A DNA stretch of 64,000 nt from assembly GCF_019597925.1 (NCBI RefSeq), contig NZ_CP080442.1:3797501-3861500 (forward strand), written 5' to 3'. Below are positions 53,365 to 63,152 of the stretch, in pieces (within the stretch, counting starts at the first letter, position 1; each line of letters opens with the position of its first letter). Under the pieces are notes generated by a model that searched no databases, was not told the origin of the DNA, and was given only the letters and a program-made list of their open reading frames with translations. Made by a program: the position numbers and the translations under genes. Source of the stretch: [Clostridium] scindens (GTDB lineage: Bacteria > Bacillota > Clostridia > Lachnospirales > Lachnospiraceae).

Positions 53365-53400
53365 AAAAAAGAGAGATTCCAGGCGGAGTCTCTCTTTTTT
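53365..53400 (-). terminator. Terminator of the right catabolic operon
   Basis: Stem AAAAAAGAGAGA / TCTCTCTTTTTT (53365-53376, 53389-53400) with a U-tract on the minus strand, just after the alcohol dehydrogenase stop. The 243-nt gap to iolO also holds the promoter above. Confidence 0.88.
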
Positions 53401-53403
53401 AGT

Positions 53404-54474
53404 TTACTTGTTTTCCATTCCCTTATACGTAAGCATAACCTTGCGGGCAATATCCTTATGATTTGCCGCCATATCAAACGCAGCGTGAATATCTTCAAAA
53501 TCAAAATGATGGGTATTCAATGCCGCAAAATCATACTTATCTTTAATCTTAGACATGAATCGGATTGTCCTTGGGAACCATCTCTCAGGGCCTGCCACGC
53601 CTGCAATCCGCATCGTCTTCCAGATTGTTTTTCCAATCTCTACAGGAACCTTGCGTCCAATAGAATGCCCAATTACGCCCACTCTTGCGCTCTGTCCGGC
53701 AATATCGAACAGGGAGGCAATTCCTACATCATTCCCCGAGCATTCAATGACCACATCCGCTCCTCTTCCATTCGTAAGTTCCTTGATCTGCTCCTCCACA
53801 GGCGCGGCCGTAGGATCCACCGCCAGATTGGCTCCATAGCGGAGCGCGTTCTCTCTGCGTGCCTCCAAAGGATCGATCACAATAACGGTAGCACCTGATT
53901 CGGCGCACACCATGCTTGCACATAGCCCGATCGGCCCTCCTCCAATGATCGCTACCGTGTCGGATGCATCGGGATTGCAGCCATTATACCACACGCCGCC
54001 ATACCCGACATTGAATGTCTCAACCCAGGCGCCAAGTTCATAGGTCCAGTCATCCGGTATCACATGAAGATAAGCCTCTTCCAGGATCAGATACTCTCCC
54101 ATGCCGCCAGGAGAATCCGGGCGGAATCCTACCTCCCGCATATTTAGGCAGGCAGACGGCAGTTTTCCATCTTTGCAGTTCGCACAGTTAAAACAGGCCA
54201 GCGCGCACTCTCCTACCACTTTATTTCCCGGCGCAATGGACGTAACCGCGCTTCCAACCGCTACTGCCTCGCCTGCCCACTCATGCCCTGGCGTATAAGG
54301 CGCAATATCATAACGTCCCTCCGCGGATTTCCCCTCAAAGCACTCTACATCAGACTGGCAGATGCCGCAGGCGCCCAATTTGACCAGGATCTGATTCGGC
54401 AGCAGTTCGGGAAGTTCCACCTCCTCTATTCTTAGATCTTTTGGTCCGTACATAAGAGCTTGTTTACATTTCAT
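53404..54474 (-). CDS. Zinc-dependent alcohol/polyol dehydrogenase
   Basis: A 356-residue medium-chain dehydrogenase. Catalytic-zinc parts are CGICQSDVECFEG and YTPGHEWAGEAVAVGS. Structural-zinc Cys lie in ACFNCANCKDGKLPSAC, and the NAD site is AIIGGGPIGLCAS with VIVIDPLEARRENALRYGA. Relatives oxidise sorbitol, threonine, butanediol and other polyols or sugar acids. It overlaps the MFS gene by 4 nt and is the last gene of the right operon. A role in a keto-sugar step of the pathway is likely but the substrate is open. Confidence 0.88.
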   Translation of the reverse strand: MKCKQALMYGPKDLRIEEVELPELLPNQILVKLGACGICQSDVECFEGKSAEGRYDIAPYTPGHEWAGEAVAVGSAVTSIAPGNKVVGECALACFNCANCKDGKLPSACLNMREVGFRPDSPGGMGEYLILEEAYLHVIPDDWTYELGAWVETFNVGYGGVWYNGCNPDASDTVAIIGGGPIGLCASMVCAESGATVIVIDPLEARRENALRYGANLAVDPTAAPVEEQIKELTNGRGADVVIECSGNDVGIASLFDIAGQSARVGVIGHSIGRKVPVEIGKTIWKTMRIAGVAGPERWFPRTIRFMSKIKDKYDFAALNTHHFDFEDIHAAFDMAANHKDIARKVMLTYKGMENK

Positions 54475-55658
54475 AATCTGTTACTCCTTTCATTTTCGTT
54501 TTTATAATTCCTTGCGGCTCTGCCCGCCATAAGCATGCAGACCGCTATGCACACCGGAAAAATATTCAGCAAGCCTATTCCTCGCCAGAAATCAGCCTCC
54601 GCAACCACTCCCACCAGCGACGGAAACAGCATAAATCCAACTGCTGCCGCCAGCGTAATAATGGCTGATACCGAACTCTTATACGCCGGGTACCTTCCAT
54701 TGGCAATCGCAACGGCAATCGGCACCACGCCGCCTGCCGTAAATCCGGCAATGAAGTAGGCCGATATATACGCCAAGACGGCATCCAGCGCCGTTGCGCC
54801 GATAATAGCCGCCCCGCCCAGCAAATTCGCGCCGATGATATAGCGGTATGCGTTGAATCTCTGCGAATATCTGGCGCAGAACAGCCTCCCCAGGATAATT
54901 CCCATCCACAAGGCATATATCGGGTAATTGGCTTCTGTCGTACATGCCCCCAGACAACTCTTCATATAAGACGGAACCCACATGGAACATCCGCAAGAGA
55001 AGCCGGTATAACTCATCACACACAGGCACAGGAAGAGGATGTGCCTATTTTTCAAAACTTCCCATAATTGGCCAGGCTTTAATGGCTCCGTCTTCGCTGG
55101 CGGCGGGCAGGCCCTCTGGACCCCGTAATACGCGCATTGTATCGCAAGGCAGATTATGCCCAGCGCCGCAAAGACCCTTCTCGCAGGCATATTTCGTTCT
55201 AGCAGAAACGCAATGATAAGCGGTGCCAGCAAGGCCCCCATCCCAAAGCACGCATGCAGGATGCTCAAATGCTTCGAACTGTCTGCAGGGTAAAGTTCGC
55301 TGACATATGCATTTAAAGTTGAATCCAGCAGTTTCGTACTCGCTCCAATTATAAAAAACAGAATAAGCATTGCCAGGAAGGCCATCTTAAGCCCCAGCGC
55401 AAGCAGCGAGGCACAGTAGATGCCCGCAAGCGCCTTTACCATATGATCCAGACGGATATAGGAGGCAAACATTACGCCCAGCAGCAGGCCAATTATTCCT
55501 CCCCCACCCTGAAACAGCGAGAATAGGCCGGCCTCCCGCAGCGGAATCTGATAGTCTGCCATAAGAACCGGAAGCAGCGGCCCAACAGCCGTGACCGAAA
55601 AAGCGTATGCCATCATCAGGCAATACAGCGTTCCTGCCAGAACCTTCTTCTTATTCAT
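54471..55658 (-). CDS. MFS transporter
   Basis: A 395-residue membrane protein with about 12 helices of the major facilitator superfamily, nearest in style to the fucose-permease group: FSVTAVGPLLPVLMADY, FFIIGASTKLLDSTLNAYVSEL, ILHACFGMGALLAPLI, and IAGFTAGGVVPIAVAIANGRYPAYKSSVSA in parts. It overlaps the dehydrogenase gene as ATGA. The locus therefore holds two importers (this and the ABC system), or this one exports a product. Confidence 0.88.
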   Translation of the reverse strand: MNKKKVLAGTLYCLMMAYAFSVTAVGPLLPVLMADYQIPLREAGLFSLFQGGGGIIGLLLGVMFASYIRLDHMVKALAGIYCASLLALGLKMAFLAMLILFFIIGASTKLLDSTLNAYVSELYPADSSKHLSILHACFGMGALLAPLIIAFLLERNMPARRVFAALGIICLAIQCAYYGVQRACPPPAKTEPLKPGQLWEVLKNRHILFLCLCVMSYTGFSCGCSMWVPSYMKSCLGACTTEANYPIYALWMGIILGRLFCARYSQRFNAYRYIIGANLLGGAAIIGATALDAVLAYISAYFIAGFTAGGVVPIAVAIANGRYPAYKSSVSAIITLAAAVGFMLFPSLVGVVAEADFWRGIGLLNIFPVCIAVCMLMAGRAARNYKNENERSNRL

Positions 55659-55662
55659 AGCA

Positions 55663-56844
55663 TCATCTCATCTTAATCAGGTTCTTGCCTCCCGAGGCTT
55701 TCTGCGTGTCGATGATCGCCTGCTCTGCCTCGTCCAGAGTATATCTTCCTGTAATCAGTTTTCTATAGTCAAATCGCCTGGACGCGATCAGGCCGATGAC
55801 ATTCTTAAAGATCGCATCTCCTGCGTGTCCATTGCTGCCGGTAACCCTGCCATTTCTCCAGATCATCTGCGCTACGTTTACCGGCGCGGCGTCATTCTTA
55901 GGACTATGCGCGATATTTACAATGGCTCCTCCTGCCGCTACGCTTAAGGACATCTGCGGATAAAGGATATCCGGCTTGCCCGCCGCTTCAATCTGCAGGT
56001 CGCATCCCCATCCGTGGGTATGTTCCATAATCACCTCTCTGGAACCAATGCCCTGTTTCGATAATTCCACCGGATTGAAGACGTAATCCGCGCCAAACTC
56101 TTTCGCCATGCGCTGCCTTTCTTCATTTACTTCAAACGCAAATATCTTCGCCATGCCAGCCTGCCTCATAAGCGCAATGCACCCCAGGCCGATCGCGCCC
56201 GCTCCGTAGACCGCGCCGTACGTGCCCGGCTTGATTCCCCCGGACTTGATAATGGTTCCATTGTACGCGATACCAGTAGGCTCCACCAATGCCCCCAATT
56301 CAAGGCCCTCTTCTACGCCATACGCTTCCACGATATCGTTAATGCTCCACACGAACTTCTTATTCACCTTGATGTATTCAGCCATGGCTCCCGGAATCGT
56401 AGAACCAGGCTCAAGCAGGTTATTGCACTGGTTAAAATGATATGTGCGGCACTCCTCGCAATATCCGCAGTACTGCATCTCCTCTGCCGTCACATAATCC
56501 CCTACCTTGAATGTATCTACGTCCTTTCCGATTTCCACGATCTCCCCGCAGAATTCGTGTCCTGGAATCAGCGGAAACCGGGTAAGCCACGCAAAGTTAA
56601 TATAGCCATCCTTATCCTTTTCGTGAACATGTCCATCCGAACCGCACACGCCGCATGAGGCAACCTTGATCAGCACATCATCCGGTCCTACTTCCGGCAC
56701 GTCAATTTCCTGGATTCCATATGTAGCATCCTTCCAAACCATTGCGCCGTTTCTCACGATGCCGGTACGCTGTTCGAATTCGTCAAACACATACCCGGGC
56801 TTGGGCTCTCTTTTTGCATTTACAACCAACGCTTTCATCTTCAT
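55663..56844 (-). CDS. iolM: scyllo-Inosose 3-dehydrogenase-like zinc dehydrogenase
   Basis: A 393-residue medium-chain dehydrogenase with zinc segments CGVCGSDGHVHEKDKDGYI and FPLIPGHEFCGEIVEIG, structural Cys in QYCGYCEECRTYHFNQC, and cofactor site YGAGAIGLGCIALMRQ. It has the long variant N-terminus and the segments VTAEEMQYCGYC, NKKFVWSINDI and IKSGGIKPG that match IolM (TM0412) of Thermotoga, the enzyme that oxidises scyllo-inosose a second time. It lies 21 nt after the old-yellow-enzyme gene. The presence of iolG, iolN and iolO homologues nearby supports the call. Confidence 0.75.
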   Translation of the reverse strand: MKMKALVVNAKREPKPGYVFDEFEQRTGIVRNGAMVWKDATYGIQEIDVPEVGPDDVLIKVASCGVCGSDGHVHEKDKDGYINFAWLTRFPLIPGHEFCGEIVEIGKDVDTFKVGDYVTAEEMQYCGYCEECRTYHFNQCNNLLEPGSTIPGAMAEYIKVNKKFVWSINDIVEAYGVEEGLELGALVEPTGIAYNGTIIKSGGIKPGTYGAVYGAGAIGLGCIALMRQAGMAKIFAFEVNEERQRMAKEFGADYVFNPVELSKQGIGSREVIMEHTHGWGCDLQIEAAGKPDILYPQMSLSVAAGGAIVNIAHSPKNDAAPVNVAQMIWRNGRVTGSNGHAGDAIFKNVIGLIASRRFDYRKLITGRYTLDEAEQAIIDTQKASGGKNLIKMR

Positions 56845-56865
56845 AGCATTCTGCCTCCATTCTTC

Positions 56866-58851
56866 TTATATCCGCATCCCGACGCAGCGCCCATTATAGA
56901 CCGCGTCAATAATTTTGCCAATCTGACCGCTGTCGCCTGCATAGTATACCTTCGCGCCAGCCGGCTCTGCCTTTAATTCCCTGGGCCTTAGCCCTGCCGC
57001 CAGAATAATCGTGTCCGCCTCAAGTTCAAAGACTTTCCCCGTCTCCATATCCTTCAGCGTCACGCTTCCTTCAGCGATCTCTTCCACTCGAGTGCTGACA
57101 TACTGGCTTACTCCGTTTTCTTTTAACTTGATCATCATGGTCGCACGGTTGTAAGAATCCATATCAGCGCACAGCTGCGGCAGCATCTCTATCACAGCAA
57201 TATTCTTCGGCTTCGCCCCTTCTCTTACTCTGGCTCCGTATTCAATGTCTTCGTTGAAATTCTTGATCCTCTTGTATTCGATCTCTACCGCTTCATCGCA
57301 GAAATATTCTGCCGTCTCGCATCCGGATACGCCGCCTCCAATGATCACCACATTCTGGCCTACCCGCTCCGGAGCCGTAAGCGCCTCCACGGCAGTGATG
57401 ACATTGTTCCCTTCGCTGCCTTTGATAACTCTCATAAATTCTGCGCCACAACTGATCACTACGGCATCCGGCTTTTCCTGATCCATTAACTCCGAAGTAT
57501 ATTCCCGCCCTGTCACGACTTTGACTCCGGCCTTCTTCAACTGGCAGTCATAGTAGCGAATCAAGTCTTTTATCCTCTGTTTTCCCGGTGGAACGGCTGC
57601 CGCGATCAAAGTCCCGCCGATCGCCTCCTGCTTCTCATACAGCGTAACGTCATGGCCTCTTCTCGCGGCTGTAAGCGCAGCTTCCATCCCCGCGGGGCCC
57701 GCGCCTGCTACAACCACTTTTTTCGCTGCATCAGCCTTTTGCGGCTCATCTTTCCAGATCCACTCCCTTCCGGTCCAGGGATTGATCGCGCATCTAAGGC
57801 TTCTGCCCATTGTCATCTTCGTCAGGCATTCCTGGCAGGAGAGGCAATATCTGACCGGCTCCTCATCCTCGCCCAGCACCTTCAGGCAATATCTGTCATC
57901 CGCCAGCAGCTGCCGGCCGAAGCATACCATATCCGCCACTCCTTCCGAGACGATGCTTCTTGCCATCTGGGGTTCCCTGATGCCGCACGCATAGATGACC
58001 GGAATCTTTACCGCTTCTTTAATCCGCTTTACATTTTCAATGTTATATCCTTCCAGGGGCGTCAGGCTGTACGGCCTGATGTTAAATATATAGGAAGCCG
58101 TCATTCCCGTCGATACATCTATGGCATCCACGCCATACTGCTCCAGCATCATCGCAATCTGCACCGCCTCATCAATCTCAATACCGCCCGCAAAGAATTC
58201 GTCCGAAGATATCCTCACCATGATTGGAAATTTCGCGCCAATTCTGGCTCTTGTCTTATCGATCACATTCTTTATAAAGCGAAGGCGGTTCTCAAGGCTG
58301 CCCCCATATTCGTCCTTCCGCTTATTATAGACAGGGGACAAGAACTGGGACATTAAATAGCCATGCGTAGCATGTAGGGTAATCGCGTCAAATCCTGCTA
58401 TTTTTGTCCAATATGCGGCCTCGGCAAACTGATCCTCGCAGTCCTCTACTTCTTCAAGCGTCATCGCGTGGACCGGCTCGTCTACATAATGGCTGACATT
58501 GGAAGAAGATACCTTTCTCCCGATCGCTCCTTCTGAGCCATAGTGGGCTAATTCCGCCGAGATCTTTACGCCATAGCTGTGCACCCGATCCGTCAGGTTA
58601 AACCAGCCCGGCACATATTTCTCATCATAGATCATCGGCTGAACGCCATGGTTCTTTGGCTCCGGCACCACGGAAAGTGCCTCCATCACCATTAGCCCCA
58701 CGCCCTTTTTGGCCCGGTCCGCATAGAATTCGATCATCTGCGGCGTAACTCCGCCAAGTTCGTTAGAATAATTCGAATTCATAGGCGGAAGCACCGTCCG
58801 GTTCTTCACAAGCATAGTTCCGATTCTGATAGGTTCATTAATGCTGCTCAT
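56866..58851 (-). CDS. Old-yellow-enzyme family FMN/FAD/Fe-S oxidoreductase
   Basis: A 661-residue enzyme of the 2,4-dienoyl-CoA reductase/BaiCD/BaiH type. The FMN TIM barrel (about 1-370) has VKNRTVLPPMNSNYSNE, ITLHATHGYLMSQFLSP and YACGIREPQMARSIVSEG. The cluster Cys are in CLSCQEC and, 11 residues on, LRCAINPW. FAD site: VVVAGAGPAGMEAALTAARR; NAD site: VVIIGGGVSGCETAEYF. The Cys spacing is C-x2-C-x2-C-x11-C, one residue shorter than the usual x3 third gap. It reduces activated C=C bonds or acts on enones. A cyclic enone derived from a dehydrated keto-inositol is an attractive substrate (inference). Confidence 0.88.
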   Translation of the reverse strand: MSSINEPIRIGTMLVKNRTVLPPMNSNYSNELGGVTPQMIEFYADRAKKGVGLMVMEALSVVPEPKNHGVQPMIYDEKYVPGWFNLTDRVHSYGVKISAELAHYGSEGAIGRKVSSSNVSHYVDEPVHAMTLEEVEDCEDQFAEAAYWTKIAGFDAITLHATHGYLMSQFLSPVYNKRKDEYGGSLENRLRFIKNVIDKTRARIGAKFPIMVRISSDEFFAGGIEIDEAVQIAMMLEQYGVDAIDVSTGMTASYIFNIRPYSLTPLEGYNIENVKRIKEAVKIPVIYACGIREPQMARSIVSEGVADMVCFGRQLLADDRYCLKVLGEDEEPVRYCLSCQECLTKMTMGRSLRCAINPWTGREWIWKDEPQKADAAKKVVVAGAGPAGMEAALTAARRGHDVTLYEKQEAIGGTLIAAAVPPGKQRIKDLIRYYDCQLKKAGVKVVTGREYTSELMDQEKPDAVVISCGAEFMRVIKGSEGNNVITAVEALTAPERVGQNVVIIGGGVSGCETAEYFCDEAVEIEYKRIKNFNEDIEYGARVREGAKPKNIAVIEMLPQLCADMDSYNRATMMIKLKENGVSQYVSTRVEEIAEGSVTLKDMETGKVFELEADTIILAAGLRPRELKAEPAGAKVYYAGDSGQIGKIIDAVYNGRCVGMRI

Positions 58852-58880
58852 ACATATCCCTCTTTTCTTCCAATATCACT

Positions 58881-59909
58881 TTATATGTTCAGTTCTTCAA
58901 GCGTCCTTACCCTTACCGGAGCGCCGGTTTGAAGTGCCTCCTTGACCGCCAGGCCGATCAGCATAGGGCGCAGTCCGTCAATGCCAGTGACAGGCGTCTC
59001 AGTATCGTCCGCGATCGCCTCTGCAAATCGGGATATCTCTTCTCCATACGTCCGTTCATAACGCTGAGGGAAAAAGTACAGTGGCTTTTCGCTTTCTACC
59101 GAATCGGCTGTATAGAGCAGCGTAGACGTAGGCACCTTATTTTCCGTCCTCACGCATCCCTTAGAGCCAAATGCCTCGATTCTCTGATCAAATCCATATA
59201 CCGCCTGCCGACTGTTGTCAATCACCGCAATTGCCCCATTCTCCAGCCTCATGATAATCACCAGAGTATCCACGTCTCCCATTTCTTTTAACTCAGGAAA
59301 GAAGTTCGTCTCTCCCATGGCATACACTTCAGTCACCTCGCTGCCGGAAAGGTAGCGTATCAGGTCATAATCATGGATCGAAGTATCCAGGTAAAAACCA
59401 CCGGATCGCTTCAGATAATCAAGCGTAGGCAGGGCCGGATCCCGGTTGGTGCTCTTAATGATATGCAGATCTCCGATCTTGCCTTCCCGGATCATTTCCC
59501 GCACTTTCTTATGATCCTCATCAAATCTTTTATTAAATCCGACTTGCAGTTTTACATTATTTTTCTTTACTACTCTTAATGCGTCTAAAATACGCTCTAC
59601 ATCGAAATCAATCGGCTTCTCGCAGAAGATATGCTTCCCCGCCTCAGCCGCTTCTTTGATGAATTTGGCATGAAGATCGGTAGTCGTCGTAATCATGACC
59701 CCTTCTATTTCCGGATCTTCCAGGATCTCCCGATAGTCTGCGGTCACATTCTCTATCCCTACTTCTTTCGCCCAGTCTTTCACGGAATCAATATATATGT
59801 CCGCAACCGTCTTAATCTTTACATTTCCCGCAAAGCGCACGACGCTCTCCGCAAGTACGCGCCCCATTCTTCCGGCGCCGATCATTCCCAGTTTCACAGT
59901 CCTCGCCAT
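58881..59909 (-). CDS. iolG: myo-Inositol 2-dehydrogenase (Gfo/Idh/MocA)
   Basis: A 342-residue oxidoreductase: KLGMIGAGRMGRVLAESV (NAD site), HIFCEKPIDFDVERI with the catalytic EKP Lys, SGGFYLDTSIHDYDLIRYLSG with the Asp/His pair, and DNSRQAVYGFDQRIEAFGSKG, a signature of inositol dehydrogenases. ATG 59909 follows GGAGG by 8 nt. It oxidises myo-inositol, or a related cyclitol, to a 2-keto-inositol, the first step of both known inositol routes. The operon lacks iolB, iolC, iolD and iolE of the Bacillus route. Confidence 0.88.
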   Translation of the reverse strand: MARTVKLGMIGAGRMGRVLAESVVRFAGNVKIKTVADIYIDSVKDWAKEVGIENVTADYREILEDPEIEGVMITTTTDLHAKFIKEAAEAGKHIFCEKPIDFDVERILDALRVVKKNNVKLQVGFNKRFDEDHKKVREMIREGKIGDLHIIKSTNRDPALPTLDYLKRSGGFYLDTSIHDYDLIRYLSGSEVTEVYAMGETNFFPELKEMGDVDTLVIIMRLENGAIAVIDNSRQAVYGFDQRIEAFGSKGCVRTENKVPTSTLLYTADSVESEKPLYFFPQRYERTYGEEISRFAEAIADDTETPVTGIDGLRPMLIGLAVKEALQTGAPVRVRTLEELNI

Positions 59910-59921
59910 AATAGACACCTC

Positions 59922-60392
59922 CTAGTCTTCCGTCTGCTCCCTTAATAGCCTCTCGTAAAAGGCCATCATATCATAATCCACCATCTCCACCTTCATCCCG
60001 CCGACCTTGTCTGCGTCAATGTAAGCAAATCCTTCTTTTGCGTCTCCTTCGATATATCGGAATCCTTTTTCTTCAAAATTATGGATTTCCTTCTCCAGAT
60101 CGTCCACCTGGAAGCATATATGGTCAACGCCTTCTCCATGTTCTTCCAGAAAATCTGCATGGACGCAGTCGCCGGACAAGCATTCGATCAGTTCAAAGAC
60201 AACCGGCCCCAGCTTGCACAGCGCCAGCCGGTTATGCTGGGGACGCTTTCTCCCGTAATAGTTAGCGGCCTCTACATCCGAATCCATAATGGCAAACGGT
60301 CCCATTCCGAAGTTCTTTTTATAATACTCCATAGCCTCATCCAGATCCTTTACGCATACGCCGATCTGTACCAGCCTCTGTGCGTCAAACAT
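59922..60392 (-). CDS. VOC-superfamily protein (glyoxalase/epimerase-like)
   Basis: A 156-residue protein with two beta-alpha-beta-beta-beta units, similar to methylmalonyl-CoA epimerase: VQIGVCVKDLDEAMEYYKKN, FELIECLSGD, EGVDHICFQVDDLEKEI, MKVEMVDYD. The usual first metal His is Gln (VQIG), the later His (VDHI) and Glu (VELI-like and VEMV) remain, as in some glyoxalase I enzymes. It could isomerise an enediol or epimerise a keto-inositol. It lies between the ABC permease and iolG. Confidence 0.8.
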   Translation of the reverse strand: MFDAQRLVQIGVCVKDLDEAMEYYKKNFGMGPFAIMDSDVEAANYYGRKRPQHNRLALCKLGPVVFELIECLSGDCVHADFLEEHGEGVDHICFQVDDLEKEIHNFEEKGFRYIEGDAKEGFAYIDADKVGGMKVEMVDYDMMAFYERLLREQTED

Positions 60393-60406
60393 CTCCCACG
60401 CCTCCT

Positions 60407-61552
60407 TTAAGATGATTTTTTATTGCCTATCACATCAATAAAAACTGCTCCCACAAGCACGATGCCCTTAATTACATACTGCCAGGACGAGTCTACATTC
60501 ATCAGGCTCATGCCATTGTCAATGCTAGACATGATCAAGGCTCCTATGATGACTCCCGATACCTTGCCAACGCCTCCGGATAGACTGGCGCCTCCGATTA
60601 CCGCGGCGGCGATCGCATCCATCTCTCCCATAACCCCTGCGGAAGGGGTGGCAGAATTGATGCGGGCAGTCAGAACGACCGATGCCACGGCCGCAAGGCT
60701 GCCGCTGATGGCGAATGCGAGCATAACGTTGCGTTTCACCGGGATTCCCGAATATCTTGCCGCCTCCATGCTGCCTCCGATCGCATATACGCTGCGCCCA
60801 TAGGTTGTCTTTTCCGCAATAAATCCAAACAGCGCGACAACCGCCAGCATAATAAGGAATGGAATCGGCAGGCCTTCATACCGGTTTAGATACCATACGA
60901 TTCCAAATGAGGTGATAACAGAAGCGGCAATTCGAACCGCCGTCTTCCACTTTGGCAGAGGCTCCAGCCCATTACGGATTCTCGCTTTCTGCCGCATCAG
61001 GGTGGATACAACGAATCCTGCCGCGACAAGCGCAGCCAATGCCCACCCTAATTCCTGCCTTAAGTTGGCCCTTCCGATGCTGACAAATGCCTGATTAGTA
61101 ACTGATACCGCTTTGCTTCCCGTAATCAGATACAGCACGCCTCTCCATGCCAGATATCCGCCCAGCGTAGCAATGAAAGCCGGGATATCCGCATACGCGA
61201 TCAGTATCCCCTGGAATATTCCCAGCAATATTCCTATTACAACCACGAATGCGATAGAGCCTACAACTCCAAATCCCCATTTCAACTGGGAAAGAGCACA
61301 TATACCACCCAGGAGTCCCATCATAGACCCTACGGACATATCAATATTCTTTGTTACAATCGGAAAGAACACTCCGGCGGCGAGTATGCTGGTGGTAGCC
61401 ATCTGGCGCACCAGATTGGAGATATTCCGCTCTGTCAGGAACAGCCCTTTTGTCAATATATGCAGGAAGAATGCCAATATAATGAATACAAGGACCATCG
61501 TAAATGAGCGCATCCGATTCAAATTTTGTACTTTTTGTTTATTCACCGTCAT
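60407..61552 (-). CDS. Sugar ABC transporter permease (RbsC/XylH type)
   Basis: A 381-residue inner-membrane permease of the ribose/xylose class with about ten helices: SVGSMMGLLGGICALSQ, ADIPAFIATLGGYLAWRG, EAARYSGIPVKRNVMLAFA, GEMDAIAAAVIGGASLSGG. ATG 61552 follows GAGGTG. A loop at about residues 190-220 (RMQKARIRNGLEPLPKW-like) is the XylH-type insert. It forms the pore of the importer with the ATPase encoded 16 nt upstream. Confidence 0.93.
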   Translation of the reverse strand: MTVNKQKVQNLNRMRSFTMVLVFIILAFFLHILTKGLFLTERNISNLVRQMATTSILAAGVFFPIVTKNIDMSVGSMMGLLGGICALSQLKWGFGVVGSIAFVVVIGILLGIFQGILIAYADIPAFIATLGGYLAWRGVLYLITGSKAVSVTNQAFVSIGRANLRQELGWALAALVAAGFVVSTLMRQKARIRNGLEPLPKWKTAVRIAASVITSFGIVWYLNRYEGLPIPFLIMLAVVALFGFIAEKTTYGRSVYAIGGSMEAARYSGIPVKRNVMLAFAISGSLAAVASVVLTARINSATPSAGVMGEMDAIAAAVIGGASLSGGVGKVSGVIIGALIMSSIDNGMSLMNVDSSWQYVIKGIVLVGAVFIDVIGNKKSS

Positions 61553-61568
61553 TTTTTCACCTCTGTCT

Positions 61569-63119
61569 CTATGCCAAATGTGCAGTTTCATCTGATCCGG
61601 AACCAGTCGCATATTTCATAATCACTTCCTGGTTCATCTCATTACGGTCTGCACAAGCAACAATTTTTCCTTCACGCATTACGATTATCCGGTCGCTCAT
61701 CCCTAATATCTCAGGCAGTTCTGAAGATATCATAATTACAATTACTCCTTGCTTGACCAGTTCGTTCATAATCTTGTATATCTCTGCCTTCACAGCTATG
61801 TCTATCCCTCTGGAAGGCTCATCTAGTATCAAAACCTTCGAGTCGGTCAGCAGCCATTTGCCAATTACTACTTTCTGCTGGTTGCCTCCGCTCAGGTTCT
61901 CAACCTTCTGCTCGATCGAGGGCGTCTTGATCTGGAGATAGGAAACATACTTGTCGGCCTCCGCCGTCTCCCTGCTCCCATTGATAAACATCCGGAATAT
62001 CTTTTTTAAGCTTGCAAGCGTGATATTTTCCTTTATGCTCATTCCCAATACTGCGCCGGCGCCTTTTCTGTCTTCCGGGACATATCCGATCCCACACCTG
62101 ATCGCATCTATCGGATTATTAATTTTCATCTCTTTCTTATCAATATATACCTGCCCCGTGGTCTTTCCGGGAAGTGCCCGGATCAGGCCTTGGATCATCT
62201 CCGTACGGCCCGCTCCCACGAGCCCCGCTATTCCCAGGATCTCCCCATACCGCGCGCAGAAACTGACATGATCGACTAGCCGCCGATTCTTTTCTACCGC
62301 GTCATATACCGTCAAGTTCTTTACCTCGAAGCCAATCTCACCGCGCTCAAAGTTCTCCTTTGGAAACAGATTCTTAAGTTCCCGCCCCACCATCATATTG
62401 ATCAGCTTATCCTTTGTGATATCTGCCACGTCCTCCGTACCGATATACTGGCCGTCACGAAGCACGGAGACTCGATCCGCCAATTCAAATACTTCGTCCA
62501 GGCGGTGGGAAATATAGATGCATGAGACGCCTCGCCTTCTCAGTTTATTTACAATCGTAAACAGTATTTCTACTTCCCCTTCCGATAGCGAAGCAGTAGG
62601 CTCATCCAGCACCAGCACTTTGGCATTGCGCTGCAGCGCCTTGGCTATCTCTACCAGTTGCTGCTGTCCCACGCCAAGTTCTTTTATCTTGGTCATGGAA
62701 TCCACGGTAATTCCCACTTCTTTCAGCGCTTCCTGCGCCTCTGCCTGCACTTTCATCCAGTCAATTACGGAGAATCTGTTCGGCTGCCTTCCCAGAAATA
62801 TGTTCTCCGCTATCGACAGTTCCTGTATCAGCTCGATTTCCTGATATATCGTGGCAATACCAGCATCCTCGGATTCGCGCACATTCGCAAACTGCCTCTG
62901 CCTGCCTTCTACAATCAGTTCTCCTTCAAAGGAACCCTTCGGATAGATTCCGCTCAGAATCTTAATAAGCGTAGACTTCCCCGCTCCATTTTCTCCGCAG
63001 ACAGCATGAACCTCGCCATACTTCACCTTCAGGCAGACGTTATCCAACGCTTTTACTCCCGGAAACGACTTGCTGATCCCTCTCATTTCCAGGATATTTT
63101 TTTCCATGCTTTTCTCCAT
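61569..63119 (-). CDS. Sugar ABC transporter ATP-binding protein (RbsA/XylG type)
   Basis: A 516-residue protein with two ABC domains. First: Walker A GENGAGKSTLIKILSG, signature LGVGQQQLVEIAKAL, Walker B VLVLDEPTASL. Second: Walker A replaced by AGLVGAGRTEMIQGL, signature NLSGGNQQKVVIGKWL, Walker B VLILDEPSRGIDI. This asymmetry (only the first Walker A intact) is normal for the family. ATG 63119 follows GAGGAG. Confidence 0.94.
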   Translation of the reverse strand: MEKSMEKNILEMRGISKSFPGVKALDNVCLKVKYGEVHAVCGENGAGKSTLIKILSGIYPKGSFEGELIVEGRQRQFANVRESEDAGIATIYQEIELIQELSIAENIFLGRQPNRFSVIDWMKVQAEAQEALKEVGITVDSMTKIKELGVGQQQLVEIAKALQRNAKVLVLDEPTASLSEGEVEILFTIVNKLRRRGVSCIYISHRLDEVFELADRVSVLRDGQYIGTEDVADITKDKLINMMVGRELKNLFPKENFERGEIGFEVKNLTVYDAVEKNRRLVDHVSFCARYGEILGIAGLVGAGRTEMIQGLIRALPGKTTGQVYIDKKEMKINNPIDAIRCGIGYVPEDRKGAGAVLGMSIKENITLASLKKIFRMFINGSRETAEADKYVSYLQIKTPSIEQKVENLSGGNQQKVVIGKWLLTDSKVLILDEPSRGIDIAVKAEIYKIMNELVKQGVIVIMISSELPEILGMSDRIIVMREGKIVACADRNEMNQEVIMKYATGSGSDETAHLA

Positions 63120-63152
63120 AAGAATTCTCCTCACAAGCGTGTCTTAATAAAA

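Noticed and set aside
53346..53366. Second operator (GTATAC and GTATA) upstream of the left operon
   Set aside because: Arms are short and the spacing differs from the main palindrome; listed only as supporting context.
56866..58851. Bile-acid baiCD/baiH gene
   Set aside because: The family is right, but no other bai genes are present and the neighbours are inositol-type genes.
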